Of a stretch of 64,000 bases of DNA, positions 8,700 through 17,833 are shown piece after piece. A model generated the notes under the pieces. That model saw only the letters and a program-made list of their open reading frames with translations, made no database searches and had not been told where the DNA came from. A program made the position numbers and the translations under genes. Source of the DNA: Terrirubrum flagellatum (lineage in GTDB: Bacteria > Pseudomonadota > Alphaproteobacteria > Rhizobiales > Beijerinckiaceae); contig NZ_CP091851.1 of the NCBI RefSeq assembly GCF_022059845.1, positions 3,534,001 to 3,598,000 of the forward strand, read 5' to 3'. Every line of letters starts with the position of its first letter. The first letter of the stretch is position 1.

Positions 8700-9944
8700 C
8701 TATTGAACCGTCGTGGACGCCGGCGGCGCCTGCTGCGTCTCGGCGGCGATCGGCGTCACCGGCGCCAACGCTTCCTGACTTACAGTTCCCGGCGCGGCGA
8801 CCGGGCCAAGTGACGGCGTGGTCGGACCTGATGTGGCAGCGGATGCGGTCGCGACGCCTTCCGTGATCTTCGGCTCCTTCAAGCGGGCGCCGATCACCTG
8901 CACGATCTGCGGCGCTTCGGCGAACGCGCCGTGGCGCATATAATCGCTGGAGCCGATGCCGGTGAGATCATAGACGCGCACGCCAAGCGACGCGATCTCG
9001 TCGCGCTGCTCCCTGTTCGAGAGATCAAGCGCGCCGACGCGCGCGCGCAATCCTGCAAGACGGCTCGAAATCATCAGCGCGCGATCGTCGCTCGCGACAA
9101 ACAGCGAGATGTTGTCGCCGCGCCCGATGCGCGCGATCTGGCCGCGGAACACGTCGAGATCGAGATCGGGCGCCGCCAGCATCACCGCGCCGATCTTGCC
9201 GCCGAGCGAACCGTCGCCGCCGATCGCGGCCTGACGCAAGGACTCCATGGCGAGCCACGACCCCATGGAATGGGCGAGCACATGCACGCGGCCGACATCG
9301 GGATTGGCGCCGAGATCGCGCAGCAGCTTCTCGAGCGCGTCGCGCGAGGCGGTCGCGCCGTCCTTGTCCGAGACATAGCTGAACATCGAAGCGCGCGATG
9401 GCCAGGCGAAAAGAATGGTCGCGCCGGCGAAATTCGTATCGGCGACGATTTGCGTTAGCCGGTAGGCCGCGTCTTCGAGACTGTTGTTGAAGCCATGAAC
9501 GAAGACGAGCACGTCGCGCGACATGCCCTGACGACCAGCCAGCCTGCGCGACACCGACGCCTGCAGCCCCTGCCCTGACAGCGGACGCGGCTTGCCGAGC
9601 GTGACGTGACGCAACGGCGACTCCATCGTCACCACCGGGCGCTCGATCACGCCGGGGCTATGGCCCGGCGGCACGGTGGCGATGATCTCGGAAAAGGTCG
9701 CCTGACCGAGATTGGCCTTCTCGTGGGTCGAGGCGACGAGCAGCGAAATCTTCTTCGTCTCGCCAGGCGCGGAACTGAAGGGCGAATAGCTCGCGACGAC
9801 GCCGGTGAGATCGCTGACGCCGGAGCTGATGCAGCCGCCGAGCCCGATCGCGAGGCCGATCACGCCGGCAAGCGCAGACAGTCTGGGGCGATGCGCGGCG
9901 GCGGTCACGGGCGTCTCCGATGAAGAAGGCGCTTCGCTTCCCAT
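8700..9944 (-). CDS. DUF900 alpha/beta hydrolase lipoprotein
   Basis: The 414-residue protein has a hydrophobic leader ending in Leu-Gly-Gly-Cys (Cys38), a lipobox, so it is probably an envelope lipoprotein. The central domain is DUF900, an alpha/beta-hydrolase. Val-Phe-Val-His-Gly-Phe-Asn-Asn forms the oxyanion region and Ala-His-Ser-Met-Gly the nucleophile elbow (Ser226), followed by a His-containing segment near residue 335. The C-terminal 80 residues are Ala/Pro/Thr-rich and low in complexity. Members of this family are putative esterases; the substrate cannot be read from the sequence. Confidence 0.85.
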   Translation of the reverse strand: MGSEAPSSSETPVTAAAHRPRLSALAGVIGLAIGLGGCISSGVSDLTGVVASYSPFSSAPGETKKISLLVASTHEKANLGQATFSEIIATVPPGHSPGVIERPVVTMESPLRHVTLGKPRPLSGQGLQASVSRRLAGRQGMSRDVLVFVHGFNNSLEDAAYRLTQIVADTNFAGATILFAWPSRASMFSYVSDKDGATASRDALEKLLRDLGANPDVGRVHVLAHSMGSWLAMESLRQAAIGGDGSLGGKIGAVMLAAPDLDLDVFRGQIARIGRGDNISLFVASDDRALMISSRLAGLRARVGALDLSNREQRDEIASLGVRVYDLTGIGSSDYMRHGAFAEAPQIVQVIGARLKEPKITEGVATASAATSGPTTPSLGPVAAPGTVSQEALAPVTPIAAETQQAPPASTTVQ

Positions 9945-9974
9945 CCGCCCGTTAACGACCGGTGAAAATCAAAT

Positions 9975-10026
9975 GAAGCGCGCCGCTTCCCTCGCCAGCG
10001 AGTATGGCGAGGATGCGGCGCGCTTC
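9975..10026 (-). terminator. Terminator of the small Gly/Tyr-rich protein gene
   Basis: The minus-strand transcript of the 10075-10326 gene would form a perfect 12-bp stem (9975-9986 with 10015-10026) with an inner 6-bp stem (9991-9996 with 10006-10011), followed by ATTTGATTTT. This is a good intrinsic terminator and separates the gene from the DUF900 gene downstream on the same strand. Confidence 0.75.
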
Positions 10027-10074
10027 CGTCAAAAGACGTTTTCGCTCAGAAACTTCCCGGGCGTGGCGCCGCAA

Positions 10075-10326
10075 TCACCAGCGCGGGCCGTAGAAGCGCG
10101 GACCACCCCATCCCCAGCCGTGACGGTGGCGCCAGCGCATCCAGTAGGGCGGCGGAGGCGGCGGGGCGTAGCCGAAGGCCGCGCGCGGCGGGCCGTAATA
10201 GCCCGGAGGCGGGCCGTAGCCCGGGCCATCGCCCCAGGCGAAGGCGGGCGAGGCCGCGAGAAACGCGCCGCCAGCGACCGCCGCAGCGGCGGCGAGGCGC
10301 TTCACTGTGACAAACCGACCTTGCAT
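10075..10326 (-). CDS. Small secreted Gly/Pro/Tyr-rich protein
   Basis: The 83-residue product has a signal peptide (residues 1-30, ending Ser-Pro-Ala-Phe-Ala) and a mature part made almost only of Gly, Pro, Tyr, Trp, Arg and His. Such short low-complexity secreted proteins are common in Hyphomicrobiales and have no assigned function. The start at 10326 has GGAG at a suitable distance upstream; a longer frame to 10389 adds a polar stretch in front of the signal peptide and is less likely. A terminator follows at 9975-10026. Confidence 0.65.
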   Translation of the reverse strand: MQGRFVTVKRLAAAAAVAGGAFLAASPAFAWGDGPGYGPPPGYYGPPRAAFGYAPPPPPPYWMRWRHRHGWGWGGPRFYGPRW

Positions 10327-10502
10327 GACGCTCTCCTTCGCGTCGGAGGCGGACGGGATCGCCCGCTCCATATCCAACGCGCGCATCATGAGCGAAGGCG
10401 GCTGAATGCAGGCTGAGGCCGGCGTTCATCGGCTGTTGAAGTCGGCGGCGAAATCGCGGCCAAGCGGATGCGGCGCGGCGCGCAATCGGCTACATCGAAC
10501 CC

Positions 10503-11498
10503 GTGAACGCCGCCGCCCGACAGCCCGCGAACGACGACCAATTGCGCGCTGCGCTCATCGCCGGAGACCGGGCGGCGCTGGCGCGCGCCATCACGCTGAT
10601 CGAATCGAAACGCGGAGATCATCGCGCCCGCGCGCAGGCGCTGCTGCAATCGCTGCTGCCGCTGACCGGCGGCGCGATGCGCGTCGGACTGACCGGCGTG
10701 CCCGGCGTCGGCAAGTCGACGACGATCGACGCGCTCGGTTCGCTGCTGACGTCGCAGGGGCGCAAGGTCGCGGTGCTTGCCGTCGATCCTTCTTCGTCGC
10801 GCACCGGCGGCTCGATCCTCGGCGACAAGACGCGCATGGCGCGGCTCGCGATCGATCGCGGGGCCTTCATCCGCCCCTCGCCTGCCGCCGGCACGCTCGG
10901 CGGCGTCGCCAGCCGCACGCGCGAGACGATGCTGCTCTGCGAGGCCGCGGGCTTCGACGTCGTCATCATCGAGACCGTCGGCATCGGCCAGTCCGAAACC
11001 ACCGTCGCCGACATGACCGATTTCTTCCTCGTGCTGATGCTGCCTGGCGCAGGCGATGAATTGCAGGGCATCAAGAAGGGCGTGCTTGAAATCGCCGATC
11101 TCATCGCCGTCAACAAGGCGGATGGCGATAACCTCCCGCGCGCCCGCGCCGCATCGTCGGAATATTCGGCGGCGATGCATATTCTCGCGCCGGAATCTTC
11201 GTTGTGGACGCCGCCCGTCATGCTGATCTCGGCCGCGAACGAAACCGGCCTCGATGAAATGTGGGCGCATGTCATGGACTATCGCGCGCGCATGACGGCG
11301 AGCGGCGATATCAGTCGCAAGCGCAGCGCGCAGGAAGTGCGCTGGATGTGGGCGCTGGTGGAAGAAAGGCTGCGGGCGAAGCTCGCGCATGATCCCGCGC
11401 TGAAAGCGCGCATTCCCGCGATCGAGCGCGCGGTGTCGAAGATGGAACTGTCCGCGCCAATGGCCGCCGACCAGATCGCCGCGCTGGCGGGACTTTGA
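10503..11498 (+). CDS. meaB: Methylmalonyl-CoA mutase-associated GTPase MeaB
   Basis: This 331-residue G3E-family P-loop GTPase gates adenosylcobalamin transfer into methylmalonyl-CoA mutase and protects the enzyme from inactivation. The sequence shows Walker A Gly-Val-Pro-Gly-Val-Gly-Lys-Ser-Thr (65-73), the Asp-Pro-Ser-Ser motif, Glu-Thr-Val-Gly-Ile-Gly-Gln-Ser (switch/Walker B region), Asn-Lys-Ala-Asp (base recognition) and a C-terminal helical dimerisation arm. It starts with GTG at 10503. Its position about 4 kb from mutB fits a functional link. The C15 peptidase gene follows after 7 bases. Confidence 0.94.
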   Translation: MNAAARQPANDDQLRAALIAGDRAALARAITLIESKRGDHRARAQALLQSLLPLTGGAMRVGLTGVPGVGKSTTIDALGSLLTSQGRKVAVLAVDPSSSRTGGSILGDKTRMARLAIDRGAFIRPSPAAGTLGGVASRTRETMLLCEAAGFDVVIIETVGIGQSETTVADMTDFFLVLMLPGAGDELQGIKKGVLEIADLIAVNKADGDNLPRARAASSEYSAAMHILAPESSLWTPPVMLISAANETGLDEMWAHVMDYRARMTASGDISRKRSAQEVRWMWALVEERLRAKLAHDPALKARIPAIERAVSKMELSAPMAADQIAALAGL

Positions 11499-11505
11499 GG
11501 ATCGA

Positions 11506-12165
11506 ATGGCGAAACCGCTCAAGCTGCTCGTCACCGGCTTCGGCCCGTTTCCCGGCATTCACGTCAATCCGACAGATCGGCTCGCGCGCCTTCTCGCGCG
11601 CTCCGGCCGTTTCCGGCGCATGGGCATCGCGATCGAGGCGCATGTGTTTCCGACGCGCTGGGCGACGGTTGCGCGCGACCTGCCTGACGTGCTGAAGACA
11701 ACGAAGCCGGACGCCGTGCTGCATCTCGGCGTCGCCGGACGGCGGCGAAAGATTTCCGTCGAAATGTTCGCGCGGCCTTCGCCTTCAGCGATTTCGCCCG
11801 ACGCCGGCGGTAAGAGCGCCGCGCCAGCAAGCCGGAAGGGCGCGGCGTTACTGCGACGGATCGCAGCGCCGGCCGCGCCGCTGCTGAATGCGCTGGAGAA
11901 AGCCGGCTCGGCGTCGCATCTCTCGCATACGGCGGGGCGCTATCTCTGCAACGCCATCTATCATCAATCGCTCTCGTTGCGCGCAGAGGCGCGCGACAAG
12001 CGGCCGACGGTGTTCATCCATGTGCCGATGCCGGGACCCGCGCGCGCCTCGCTGCCGCTTTCACGCGTGAGATCGCGCAAGCCAGGAGAGCGCGCGACCT
12101 TGAAGGGGTTGGAAGAGGCGTTGCTCGTGCTGGCGAGAGCGGCGCGAAGCGCGCAGAATGGCTAG
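11506..12165 (+). CDS. Pyroglutamyl-peptidase I-like cysteine peptidase (family C15)
   Basis: The 219-residue protein matches peptidase family C15, which removes N-terminal pyroglutamate from peptides. It has the N-terminal Thr-Gly-Phe-Gly-Pro-Phe motif. The likely catalytic triad is present: Glu86, Cys148 in Gly-Arg-Tyr-Leu-Cys-Asn, and His172 in Phe-Ile-His-Val-Pro. The middle region (about 90-130) diverges from standard Pcp enzymes, so substrate preference is uncertain. It lies 7 bases after meaB and is probably cotranscribed. Confidence 0.82.
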   Translation: MAKPLKLLVTGFGPFPGIHVNPTDRLARLLARSGRFRRMGIAIEAHVFPTRWATVARDLPDVLKTTKPDAVLHLGVAGRRRKISVEMFARPSPSAISPDAGGKSAAPASRKGAALLRRIAAPAAPLLNALEKAGSASHLSHTAGRYLCNAIYHQSLSLRAEARDKRPTVFIHVPMPGPARASLPLSRVRSRKPGERATLKGLEEALLVLARAARSAQNG

Positions 12166-12198
12166 CAAGTGCGGCGTATAGAGAAACTTTTCTGAAGC

Positions 12199-12382
12199 CG
12201 CTTCGCGAATTTTTTCGCTGGGCCCCGGACTTCATTCCGCTCAGGCTTCGCCTTCGCTGCATGAATCCGGGGACGGTGAGAGCTTCAACATCGAACCATG
12301 AAGCTGTCTCCGTCCCCGGTTCCATGAAGTGAGCGAAGCGAACGGAATGGAGACCGGGGCCCAGCGAAAGACTCGCGAAGCG
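12199..12382. repeat. Twin-hairpin intergenic repeat, family A copy 1
   Basis: The element is a large inverted repeat with 16-base perfect outer arms (12213-12228 and 12354-12369) and further flanking arms (CGCTTCGCGA at 12199-12208 with its complement at 12373-12382). Each half is itself a hairpin: CCCCGGACTTCAT pairs with ATGAATCCGGGG on the left, CCCCGGTTCCAT with ATGGAGACCGGGG on the right. It fills the gap between the converging C15 peptidase and asparaginase genes. Four more copies lie in the window. Confidence 0.85.
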
Positions 12383-12433
12383 CATCTTCGCTTGATTCAA
12401 GAAACTGCAAAAAAGGAGCTGAAGAAGCGTCGA

Positions 12434-13462
12434 TTATCTCTGCTCCAGCGGCTCCAGCACCCTCATCAGTTCCGCGGAAGGCTTCATGTCGCCGACATGA
12501 ATGCCGTTCCAGTTCTTCAGCGCCGGCGCCCGCGCGCGATCGACCACCGCGCGCTCCGAGTCATTCAGCTTGAGCAGCGACGCGATCACGCTCGCCATGA
12601 CGATCTCTGATGCGCGGCCGGCGCCGTCGGCGCATTTCAGCGCGACGCCAAGGCCTGTTTCGGGAAGCGCCGCGCAATAGACGCCTTCAGCGCCGGTCTT
12701 GGTGAAAGCGCGCTCGCGCAACGCCTCCATCACCACAGTATCGAAGCCGCCGGTTCCGCGCACCATGAAGGGCTGCGCCGCGACCGCCTTCCTGATGCGC
12801 TTCGCCGCCGCAGCGCGCGTGGCGTCAAGCGTCTCGCCGGAGCCGAAGCGCGCGAAGGCGCGCGCCAGCGCCGACAACGGCGTCGCGTAACTCGGAATCG
12901 AACAGCCATCGACGCCCATCACGCGCTCATCGAGCGCAACGCCCGCGATCTCGCTCATCGCGGCGCGGATGCGGCGCTGCACAGGATGTTCGGGCTTCAC
13001 ATAGCCCCTGGGGTCCTCGCCTTCATGGCAGGCCGTGCAGACGAAGCCGGAATGCTTGCCGGAGCAATTGTTGTGAAGCTGCGTCGGCTTAGCCCCGCGC
13101 GCCGAAAGCGCGCGGCCGACTTCCTCGCCCGGCCAGTGGGCGCCGCATTCGAGACAGGGTTCATCGCGGCCCGCTTTCGCGAGCATGCCGCGCGCGGTCT
13201 CCACATGCGCGTCCTCGCCGCGATGGGAGGCGCAGGCGAGCGCGATCTCGGCGTCGGTCAGCTTGTAGCGATCGGCCGCGCCGCTCTCCACCAGCGGCAG
13301 CGCCTGCAGCCCCTTCACTGCAGAGCGCGGGAACACGCCGCGCTCGACATCGCCGAGCGAGAGCAGGAGCTTGCCCTGGCCGTCGCTGATCGCGAGCGCG
13401 CCGACATGGCGGGACTCGACCAGCGGGCCGCGCGTGACTTCAACGAGGATGGGATCGTTCAT
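12434..13462 (-). CDS. L-asparaginase, Rhizobium etli type (class 3)
   Basis: This 342-residue protein belongs to the asparaginase II family that includes the inducible R. etli enzyme ReAV, unrelated to E. coli AnsA/AnsB. It hydrolyses L-asparagine to aspartate and ammonia. The Ser-x-x-Lys pair (Ser47, Lys50) and the putative zinc-site residues Cys133, Lys136 and Cys187 (in Asn-Asn-Cys-Ser-Gly-Lys-His and Val-Asp-Gly-Cys) align with the residues described for ReAV. The ATG at 13462 gives the family N-terminus; the frame extends upstream only because repeat A copy 2 happens to be open. Role: use of asparagine as nitrogen and carbon source. Confidence 0.9.
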   Translation of the reverse strand: MNDPILVEVTRGPLVESRHVGALAISDGQGKLLLSLGDVERGVFPRSAVKGLQALPLVESGAADRYKLTDAEIALACASHRGEDAHVETARGMLAKAGRDEPCLECGAHWPGEEVGRALSARGAKPTQLHNNCSGKHSGFVCTACHEGEDPRGYVKPEHPVQRRIRAAMSEIAGVALDERVMGVDGCSIPSYATPLSALARAFARFGSGETLDATRAAAAKRIRKAVAAQPFMVRGTGGFDTVVMEALRERAFTKTGAEGVYCAALPETGLGVALKCADGAGRASEIVMASVIASLLKLNDSERAVVDRARAPALKNWNGIHVGDMKPSAELMRVLEPLEQR

Positions 13463-13530
13463 GGCGTTCGCTTGCGACTGACGGCCGCGCCATGACACGG
13501 ACCGCAGCACACAAGCAAGCGCGCTTTCTG

Positions 13531-13712
13531 TTCCTGGTTCCCTGGAGCGAGCATGGCGAGCGAAAGGGAGACCGGGACCCAGCGCAAAGAGTCGCGCTGA
13601 AGGCGCGACGATATTCCATTTAGTGTAAAGCGCTCGCTGCGCTCGCAAGTCGTTACGCTAGGCCCCGGACACGGTTCCGCTCCACTTCGTTGCGCTTCAC
13701 CGTTCCGGGGAT
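13531..13712. repeat. Twin-hairpin intergenic repeat, family A copy 2
   Basis: Two hairpins of the same family lie between the asparaginase start and the argE stop. The left half pairs CCTGGTTCCCT with AGGGAGACCGGG; the right half pairs CCCCGGACACGG with CCGTTCCGGGG. The outer GGGCCC-type ends face the centre, the opposite arrangement to copy 1. The left half sits directly upstream of the asparaginase gene and could lie in its promoter or leader region. Confidence 0.75.
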
Positions 13713-13740
13713 GAAGAGAGCCCCACCTCGAACGCAATCG

Positions 13741-14904
13741 CTACTTCGCGCAATGCTGGATCAGATTATCGACGAACTTCGCGCAGGACAGAAGCTGCGC
13801 AATTTCGACGAACTCGTCCGGCTTGTGCGCCTGCTCGATCGAGCCGGGACCAATCACCACCGTCGGAATGCCAGCCATCTGCACGAAGAGGCCGGCCTCG
13901 GTGCCATAGGCGACCTTGGCGTGATCGTTGCGGTTGGCGAACTTTTTCGCCAGCGTCACCACCTCGGTCTCGGGCGCGGCGTCGAAACCAGGCACGCCGC
14001 CAGCCCAGTCGAACTCGAAGCCGCAGGCGGGATCGATCTTCTTCATGCGCGGTTCAAGCTTTTCCCTGGCGTAGCGCTCGACCGACTTCGCAATCTCGGT
14101 GGGATCATCGAGGCCGATGGCGCGCACCTCATAGGTGAACTTCGCCTGTTCCGGCACGATGTTGCTCGCGACGCCGCCGGAGAAAAGTCCGACCTGCGTC
14201 GTCGTATGCTGGATATCGTAAAGCGGATCGCGATTGCCTTCGGTCTCCAGCTTCTCCTCGAGATCGCGGATGAAAGACACGACGCGAGCGCCCCATTCGA
14301 TCGCATTCACGCCCTGCGGCACGAGCGAGGAATGCGCCGCCTTGCCCTTCACCGTCACCCAGACGCGGCGACCGCCCTTGTGGCCGATGATCACCTGCAT
14401 GCTTGTCGGCTCGCCGACGAAGCAGCCCTTTGGAATCACCGGCCTGTCCTTCAGCTTGTCGAGCAGGGTGCGCACGCCGACGCAGCCGACCTCCTCGTCG
14501 TAGGAGAAAGCGAAATGAATCGGCGTCTTGAGGTTGGCCTTCACCATCGCCGGCGCCATGGCGAGACAGACCGCGTCAAAGCCCTTCATGTCGCAGGCGC
14601 CGCGGCCATAGAGCTTGCCGTCCTTCTCCGCGAGCGCGAACGGATCGGTCGACCAGGACTGGCCATCGACCGGCACGACGTCGACATGGCCTGACAGCAC
14701 GTAGCCTGGCTTGTCCGCCGGCCCGATCGTCGCCCAGAGATTGGCCTTCTCGCCGGTCTCATCCATCACGCGCTCGGTCGCGACGCCAAGCCCCTTCAGA
14801 TAATTCTCGATCCAGTCGATGCAGGGCAGGTTGGAGTTGCGGCTCGTCGTGTCGAACGACACGAGGGATCGGAGAATGTCGGTGATGGCGCGGGCGTCGG
14901 TCAT
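13741..14904 (-). CDS. argE: Acetylornithine deacetylase-like M20 hydrolase
   Basis: The 387-residue protein is a di-zinc M20 metallohydrolase. It shows Gly-His-Val-Asp-Val-Val-Pro (metal ligand His and catalytic Asp), Gly-Arg-Gly-Ala-Cys-Asp-Met-Lys-Gly (bridging Asp), Asp-Glu-Glu-Val-Gly (catalytic Glu) and a late metal-ligand His in the Gln-Ala-His-Lys-Pro block. This pattern fits the ArgE branch, which deacetylates N-acetylornithine in arginine synthesis. Related amidases share the fold, and its place between asparaginase and a peptide transporter could mean a catabolic N-acyl amino acid substrate. The start at 14904 fits the family; the longer open frame upstream is non-coding. Confidence 0.88.
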   Translation of the reverse strand: MTDARAITDILRSLVSFDTTSRNSNLPCIDWIENYLKGLGVATERVMDETGEKANLWATIGPADKPGYVLSGHVDVVPVDGQSWSTDPFALAEKDGKLYGRGACDMKGFDAVCLAMAPAMVKANLKTPIHFAFSYDEEVGCVGVRTLLDKLKDRPVIPKGCFVGEPTSMQVIIGHKGGRRVWVTVKGKAAHSSLVPQGVNAIEWGARVVSFIRDLEEKLETEGNRDPLYDIQHTTTQVGLFSGGVASNIVPEQAKFTYEVRAIGLDDPTEIAKSVERYAREKLEPRMKKIDPACGFEFDWAGGVPGFDAAPETEVVTLAKKFANRNDHAKVAYGTEAGLFVQMAGIPTVVIGPGSIEQAHKPDEFVEIAQLLSCAKFVDNLIQHCAK

Positions 14905-15182
14905 GGCTTGGAGTCTTGAGCTTTCTGATCGTGAAGGGCCAAATATCTGAGAAGTTGCGGAACCTGGAAATCCGGAATTCCGGCGGCCGGGCGCCGCTGT
15001 TGAAGCATTGTCCGCGCCATCTTGCGAGAGCGCTTCATCCGGCGCAACGTGTCGGCAGGACGCGACAGCCGGCGAGGCGCTTGCTGTTTCCCCTTTGTTC
15101 GGCGGGAGGGCCGCGGGGAACGGCGAAGAATCGCGGAATTCGCGCGGGCGAACACCGGGCGCGCTTGTTTTGGAGGAGTTCA

Positions 15183-16796
15183 ATGATCCGTTCGTTTTCG
15201 CTCGCCCTGTCGGTTGCGGCGCTGACCGCTGCTGTGGCGCAGGCGCAGGAGCTGCGCATCGGGCTGTCGTCGGAGCCGACATCGGCCGATCCGCAATTCC
15301 ATGCGCTGAACCCGAACAACGCGCTCGCGCTGCACGTCTTCGGCGCGCTCGTCGACAATGACGAGACGCAGCGGCTGACTCCGGGGCTGGCGCGCTCCTG
15401 GAAGCCGCTCAACGACACGACCTGGGAATTCAAGCTGCAGCCGAAGGCGACCTTCTCGAACGGCCAGAAGCTGACGCCGCGCGACGTGGTCTATTCCTTC
15501 TGCCGCGTGCCCTTCGTCGAGGGATCGCCCGGCCCCTTCAGCTATGCGATCAAGAGCGTCGTCGCGATGGAGACGCCGGACGATGAAACACTGATCATCA
15601 AGACCGCCACGCCTGATCCACTGCTGCCGAACAATCTGATTTCCGTGAACATCCTGAACGCCGACGTTTTCGGCGGCGGCAAGAACATCAAGTTCAAGCC
15701 CGGCGGCTGCGAGGATTTCGGCGGCAATCCGAAGCCGGTGGAATTCAACAATCCGGCGAAAGCCATCGGCGCAGGCCCCTACAAATTTGTCGAGTTCACG
15801 CTCGGCTCGCAGATCGTGCTTGAGCGCAACGAGAATTACTGGGGCGAAAAACCGTACTGGAAAAAAGTGACGATGAAACCGCTCTCCAACGCGGGCGCCC
15901 GTGTGGCCGGCCTGCTGGCGGGCGACGTCGACATGATCGAAGCGCCGCCGATGCAAGACATCGAGCGCATCAAGACATCAGGCGCGACCATTTCGCAGGC
16001 GCTGACGAGCCGCGTGATCTATATCCAACTCGACCAGTTCAACGATCCCAACTGGAAGTCGCCAACCGTCAAGGGAACCGACAAGAACCCGATGCTCGAC
16101 AAAAGGGTGCGGCAGGCGATGTCCATGGCGATCAACCGCCAGGCGATCGTCGAGCGCATCATGGGCGGCGTCGCGGTGCCGGCGGGCGAACTCCTGCCCT
16201 ACCCCATGTTCGGGTCGACGAAGGGCTTTCCGATCACGAAGTATGATCCCGACGGCGCGAAGAAACTCCTCGCCGAGGCCGGCTATCCCAACGGATTCGA
16301 GATCACGCTGGCGACGCCGAACGACCGCTACATCAATGACGAGAAGGTGGCGCAGGCGGTGGCGCAGATGTGGACCCGCATCGGCGTGAAGACCAACATC
16401 GACGCCATGACGGCCGGCACCTTCTTCACCCGCCGCACCAAATATGAGTTCTCCGCCTTCCTTGCGGGATGGGGCTCGGCCACCGGCGAAATCTCGAATT
16501 CGCTGGTCGCGCTTTCCGTTAGCCACAATCCCGGCAAAGGGCTCGGAACCACCAACCGCTCGCGCTACTCAAATCCGCAGATGGACGCGCTCGTGATCAA
16601 GGCGACGGAGACCATCGACGACAAGGAGCGCGAGAAGCTGCTGCAGCAGGCTTCAAAGATGGTCGCCGACGATGTCGGCATCCTGCCGCTGCATTTCGAG
16701 ATCCGCCCCTGGGCGTTGAAGAAGGGCCTGACCTACAAGGCGCGCTCGGACGAGAACACGCTCGCCATGGGCGTGAAGCCCGGCCCGTCCAACTGA
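15183..16796 (+). CDS. Peptide ABC transporter, periplasmic substrate-binding protein
   Basis: The 537-residue protein is a family 5 extracellular solute-binding protein (DppA/OppA type). It has a signal peptide (about 1-21, Ala-Gln-Ala cleavage), a core with the family motifs Trp-Glu-Phe-Lys-Leu-Gln and Gly-Ala-Gly-Pro-Tyr, and Leu-Asp-Lys-Arg-Val-Arg-Gln-Ala-Met in the hinge region. It captures oligopeptides or dipeptides in the periplasm for the permeases and ATPases encoded next. A strong TGGAGGAG site at 15171-15178 precedes the ATG at 15183. A GC hairpin follows the stop codon, a common way to keep SBP expression above that of the permeases. Confidence 0.92.
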   Translation: MIRSFSLALSVAALTAAVAQAQELRIGLSSEPTSADPQFHALNPNNALALHVFGALVDNDETQRLTPGLARSWKPLNDTTWEFKLQPKATFSNGQKLTPRDVVYSFCRVPFVEGSPGPFSYAIKSVVAMETPDDETLIIKTATPDPLLPNNLISVNILNADVFGGGKNIKFKPGGCEDFGGNPKPVEFNNPAKAIGAGPYKFVEFTLGSQIVLERNENYWGEKPYWKKVTMKPLSNAGARVAGLLAGDVDMIEAPPMQDIERIKTSGATISQALTSRVIYIQLDQFNDPNWKSPTVKGTDKNPMLDKRVRQAMSMAINRQAIVERIMGGVAVPAGELLPYPMFGSTKGFPITKYDPDGAKKLLAEAGYPNGFEITLATPNDRYINDEKVAQAVAQMWTRIGVKTNIDAMTAGTFFTRRTKYEFSAFLAGWGSATGEISNSLVALSVSHNPGKGLGTTNRSRYSNPQMDALVIKATETIDDKEREKLLQQASKMVADDVGILPLHFEIRPWALKKGLTYKARSDENTLAMGVKPGPSN

Positions 16797-16808
16797 TTGC
16801 AAGGCTTC

Positions 16809-16835
16809 GTCGCGCCGCTCCGGCGGCGCGGCGAC
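16809..16835 (+). other. Intercistronic GC hairpin between SBP and permease genes
   Basis: A near-palindromic GC-rich stem with a short TCCG loop lies 13 bases after the SBP stop and 16 bases before the permease start. No U-run follows, so read-through is expected; it probably stabilises the SBP message or attenuates downstream expression. Confidence 0.5.
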
Positions 16836-16850
16836 AGCGCGAGTCAAAAT

Positions 16851-17828
16851 ATGCTGGTTTATCTGATCCGACGTTTCGCCCAGGCCGCTCTCGTCGTGGC
16901 GGTGATGGCGACGGTCGTGTTCGTGTCGATGTATGCGATCGGTAATCCGATCGATTTGCTCGCCGCGCAGGACGCGAGCGACGCGGAGAAGGCGGCGCTG
17001 GCGCGCGAGCTCGGCCTCGACAAGCCGCTCTGGGAGCAGTTCTTCATCTTCGCGGGCAACGCGCTGCGCGGCGATCTCGGCAAGAGCTTCGTTTATAACG
17101 AACCCACGTTGAAGCTCATCCTGCAGCGCCTGCCCGCAACGATGGAGCTCGCGCTCACCGCGCTCGTGCTCTCGGTCGCGCTCGGCGTGCCGCTTGGCGT
17201 CTATGCCGGCCTGAAGCCCGACTCCTGGTTTTCACGCACGGTCATGTCGGGCTCGATCCTCGGCTTCTCCCTGCCGAATTTCTGGATCGGCTTGATGCTC
17301 ATCCTGTTCTTCGCCGTTGAGCTGAAATGGCTGCCCGCGAGCGGCCGCGGCGAAACGGTCAACGTGTTCGGCGTGCCGATCTCGCTGCTGACATGGGACG
17401 GGTTGCGCCATCTCTTCCTGCCGGCGCTGACCCTCTCGCTCTACAAGGCGGCGCTCGTCGTGCGGCTCGCGCGCGCCGGCACGCGTGAAGTCGCGATGCA
17501 GGATTATGTGCGTTTCGCGCGCGCCAAGGGGCTTTCCTATCGGCGCATCGTGCTCGTCCATATCGTCAAGAACATGATGATCCCCGTCGTGACCGTGATC
17601 GGCCTCGAATTCGGCTCGATGATCGCCTTCGCCGTCGTCACTGAGACCGTGTTCGCCTATCCCGGCATGGGCAAGCTTTTGATCGACTCGATCAATCGGC
17701 TCGACCGGCCTGTCATCGTCGCCTATCTCATGTTCACTGTGATCCTCTTCGTCGTCATCAACTTCATTGTCGACCTGATCTACGCCGCGATCGATCCGCG
17801 CGTGCGTCTGGTCGAAGCCAAGGGGTGA
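16851..17828 (+). CDS. Peptide ABC transporter permease, DppB type
   Basis: The 325-residue inner-membrane protein has six predicted transmembrane segments. The family EAA-type cytoplasmic loop is seen around Tyr-Val-Arg-Phe-Ala-Arg-Ala-Lys-Gly-Leu-Ser, the contact site for the ATPase. It forms the channel together with the DppC-type subunit. The ATG at 16851 gives the conserved start of DppB proteins; the open frame from 16797 is an extension through the hairpin region. The stop overlaps a GTG in the next frame, and dppC starts 6 bases later. Confidence 0.92.
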   Translation: MLVYLIRRFAQAALVVAVMATVVFVSMYAIGNPIDLLAAQDASDAEKAALARELGLDKPLWEQFFIFAGNALRGDLGKSFVYNEPTLKLILQRLPATMELALTALVLSVALGVPLGVYAGLKPDSWFSRTVMSGSILGFSLPNFWIGLMLILFFAVELKWLPASGRGETVNVFGVPISLLTWDGLRHLFLPALTLSLYKAALVVRLARAGTREVAMQDYVRFARAKGLSYRRIVLVHIVKNMMIPVVTVIGLEFGSMIAFAVVTETVFAYPGMGKLLIDSINRLDRPVIVAYLMFTVILFVVINFIVDLIYAAIDPRVRLVEAKG

Positions 17829-17833
17829 TCGCC

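Noticed and set aside
12329-12610. Short open frame within repeat A copy 1
   Set aside because: It is made of repeat sequence and the antisense of asparaginase; no start signal.
14905-15282. N-terminal extension of the ArgE-like protein
   Set aside because: The added residues have no similarity to M20 enzymes and cover the promoter and start of the binding-protein gene.
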